Shown in pieces: positions 5,499 to 5,584 of a stretch of 5,584 bases of DNA. The DNA lies in the NCBI GenBank assembly GCA_929200175.1, contig CAKMYR010000084.1, forward strand, positions 1 to 5,584, read 5' to 3'. Below the pieces are notes generated by a model. The model was not told the origin of the DNA, did no database searches, and saw nothing but the letters and a program-made list of their open reading frames with translations. Origin of the DNA: an uncultured Gammaproteobacteria bacterium. GTDB taxonomy: Bacteria; Pseudomonadota; Gammaproteobacteria; PS1; Pseudothioglobaceae. The translations under genes were made by a program, and so were the position numbers. Position 1 is the first letter of the stretch. Every line of letters starts with the position of its first letter.

Positions 5499-5584
5499 TT
5501 ATTCTTTAATTCTTCTTATTAATGTTAAGGAATAAATTGACAGTAAGCTAAGTAAAATAAATACTACATCAAAGTTATTAGTAT
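5499..5584 (-). CDS. C-terminal end of a membrane protein (partial, transporter-like)
   Basis: The frame beginning at base 5582 is open from the window edge through 27 codons to a TAA at 5501-5499. It encodes a hydrophobic stretch, VVFILLSLLSIYSLTLI, followed by the basic tail RRIKE. This is what the last membrane helix and cytoplasmic tail of a multi-pass protein look like; major facilitator transporters often end this way, but so do other families. It is on the same strand as the sdh operon, 62 bases upstream of the TPR start. Too short to identify; it could be a chance open frame, although its helix-plus-basic-tail composition argues against that. Confidence 0.55.
   Translation of the reverse strand, partial: TNNFDVVFILLSLLSIYSLTLIRRIKE

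Overview
This is an AT-rich (about 30% GC, estimated by eye), tightly packed bacterial window. Every gene that can be supported lies on the minus strand, so it reads from high to low coordinates: tail of a membrane protein (partial) > small TPR protein > sdhC > sdhA > sdhB > malic enzyme > tRNA-Tyr > tRNA-Gly > tRNA-Thr > tuf (partial).

Region by region. 5584-5499 is the C-terminal 27 codons of a protein ending in a membrane helix. After 62 bases with a perfect AT-rich inverted repeat comes a four-gene operon. It holds a 160-residue TPR-type protein of unknown function, then a succinate dehydrogenase/fumarate reductase made of a single diheme cytochrome b (SdhC), a flavoprotein (SdhA) and an iron-sulfur protein (SdhB). 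Its three junctions all overlap (14, 17 and 4 bases). A 59-base gap carrying a possible weak terminator and a TATAAT box precedes a 406-residue single-domain malic enzyme. A good extended -10 promoter then drives a tRNA-Tyr(GTA), tRNA-Gly(TCC), tRNA-Thr(GGT) cluster that leads into the elongation factor Tu gene, of which only 18 codons are present.

How the genes work together. SdhCAB oxidises succinate to fumarate and passes electrons to membrane quinone (or the reverse). Malic enzyme decarboxylates malate, the hydration product of fumarate, to pyruvate. The pair forms an exit from the four-carbon half of the TCA cycle; the fumarase that would link them is not in the window. The tRNA-tuf block is a translation operon with the classical Tyr-Gly-Thr-tuf order.

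Organism. The SDH is the three-subunit type known from Bacteroidetes, deltaproteobacteria-like phyla, Chlamydiae and Campylobacterota, not the four-subunit type of typical alpha- and gammaproteobacteria. The EF-Tu N-terminus (MAKEKFERNKPHVNVGTI) looks proteobacterial rather than Bacteroidetes- or Chlamydia-like. My best guess is an AT-rich, possibly host-associated or streamlined member of a deltaproteobacteria-like lineage (for example Bdellovibrionota or Myxococcota relatives). This is inference and low confidence.

The window is mostly core metabolism and translation. I found no defence system, mobile element or CRISPR array. The least described element is the TPR gene translationally coupled to sdhC.
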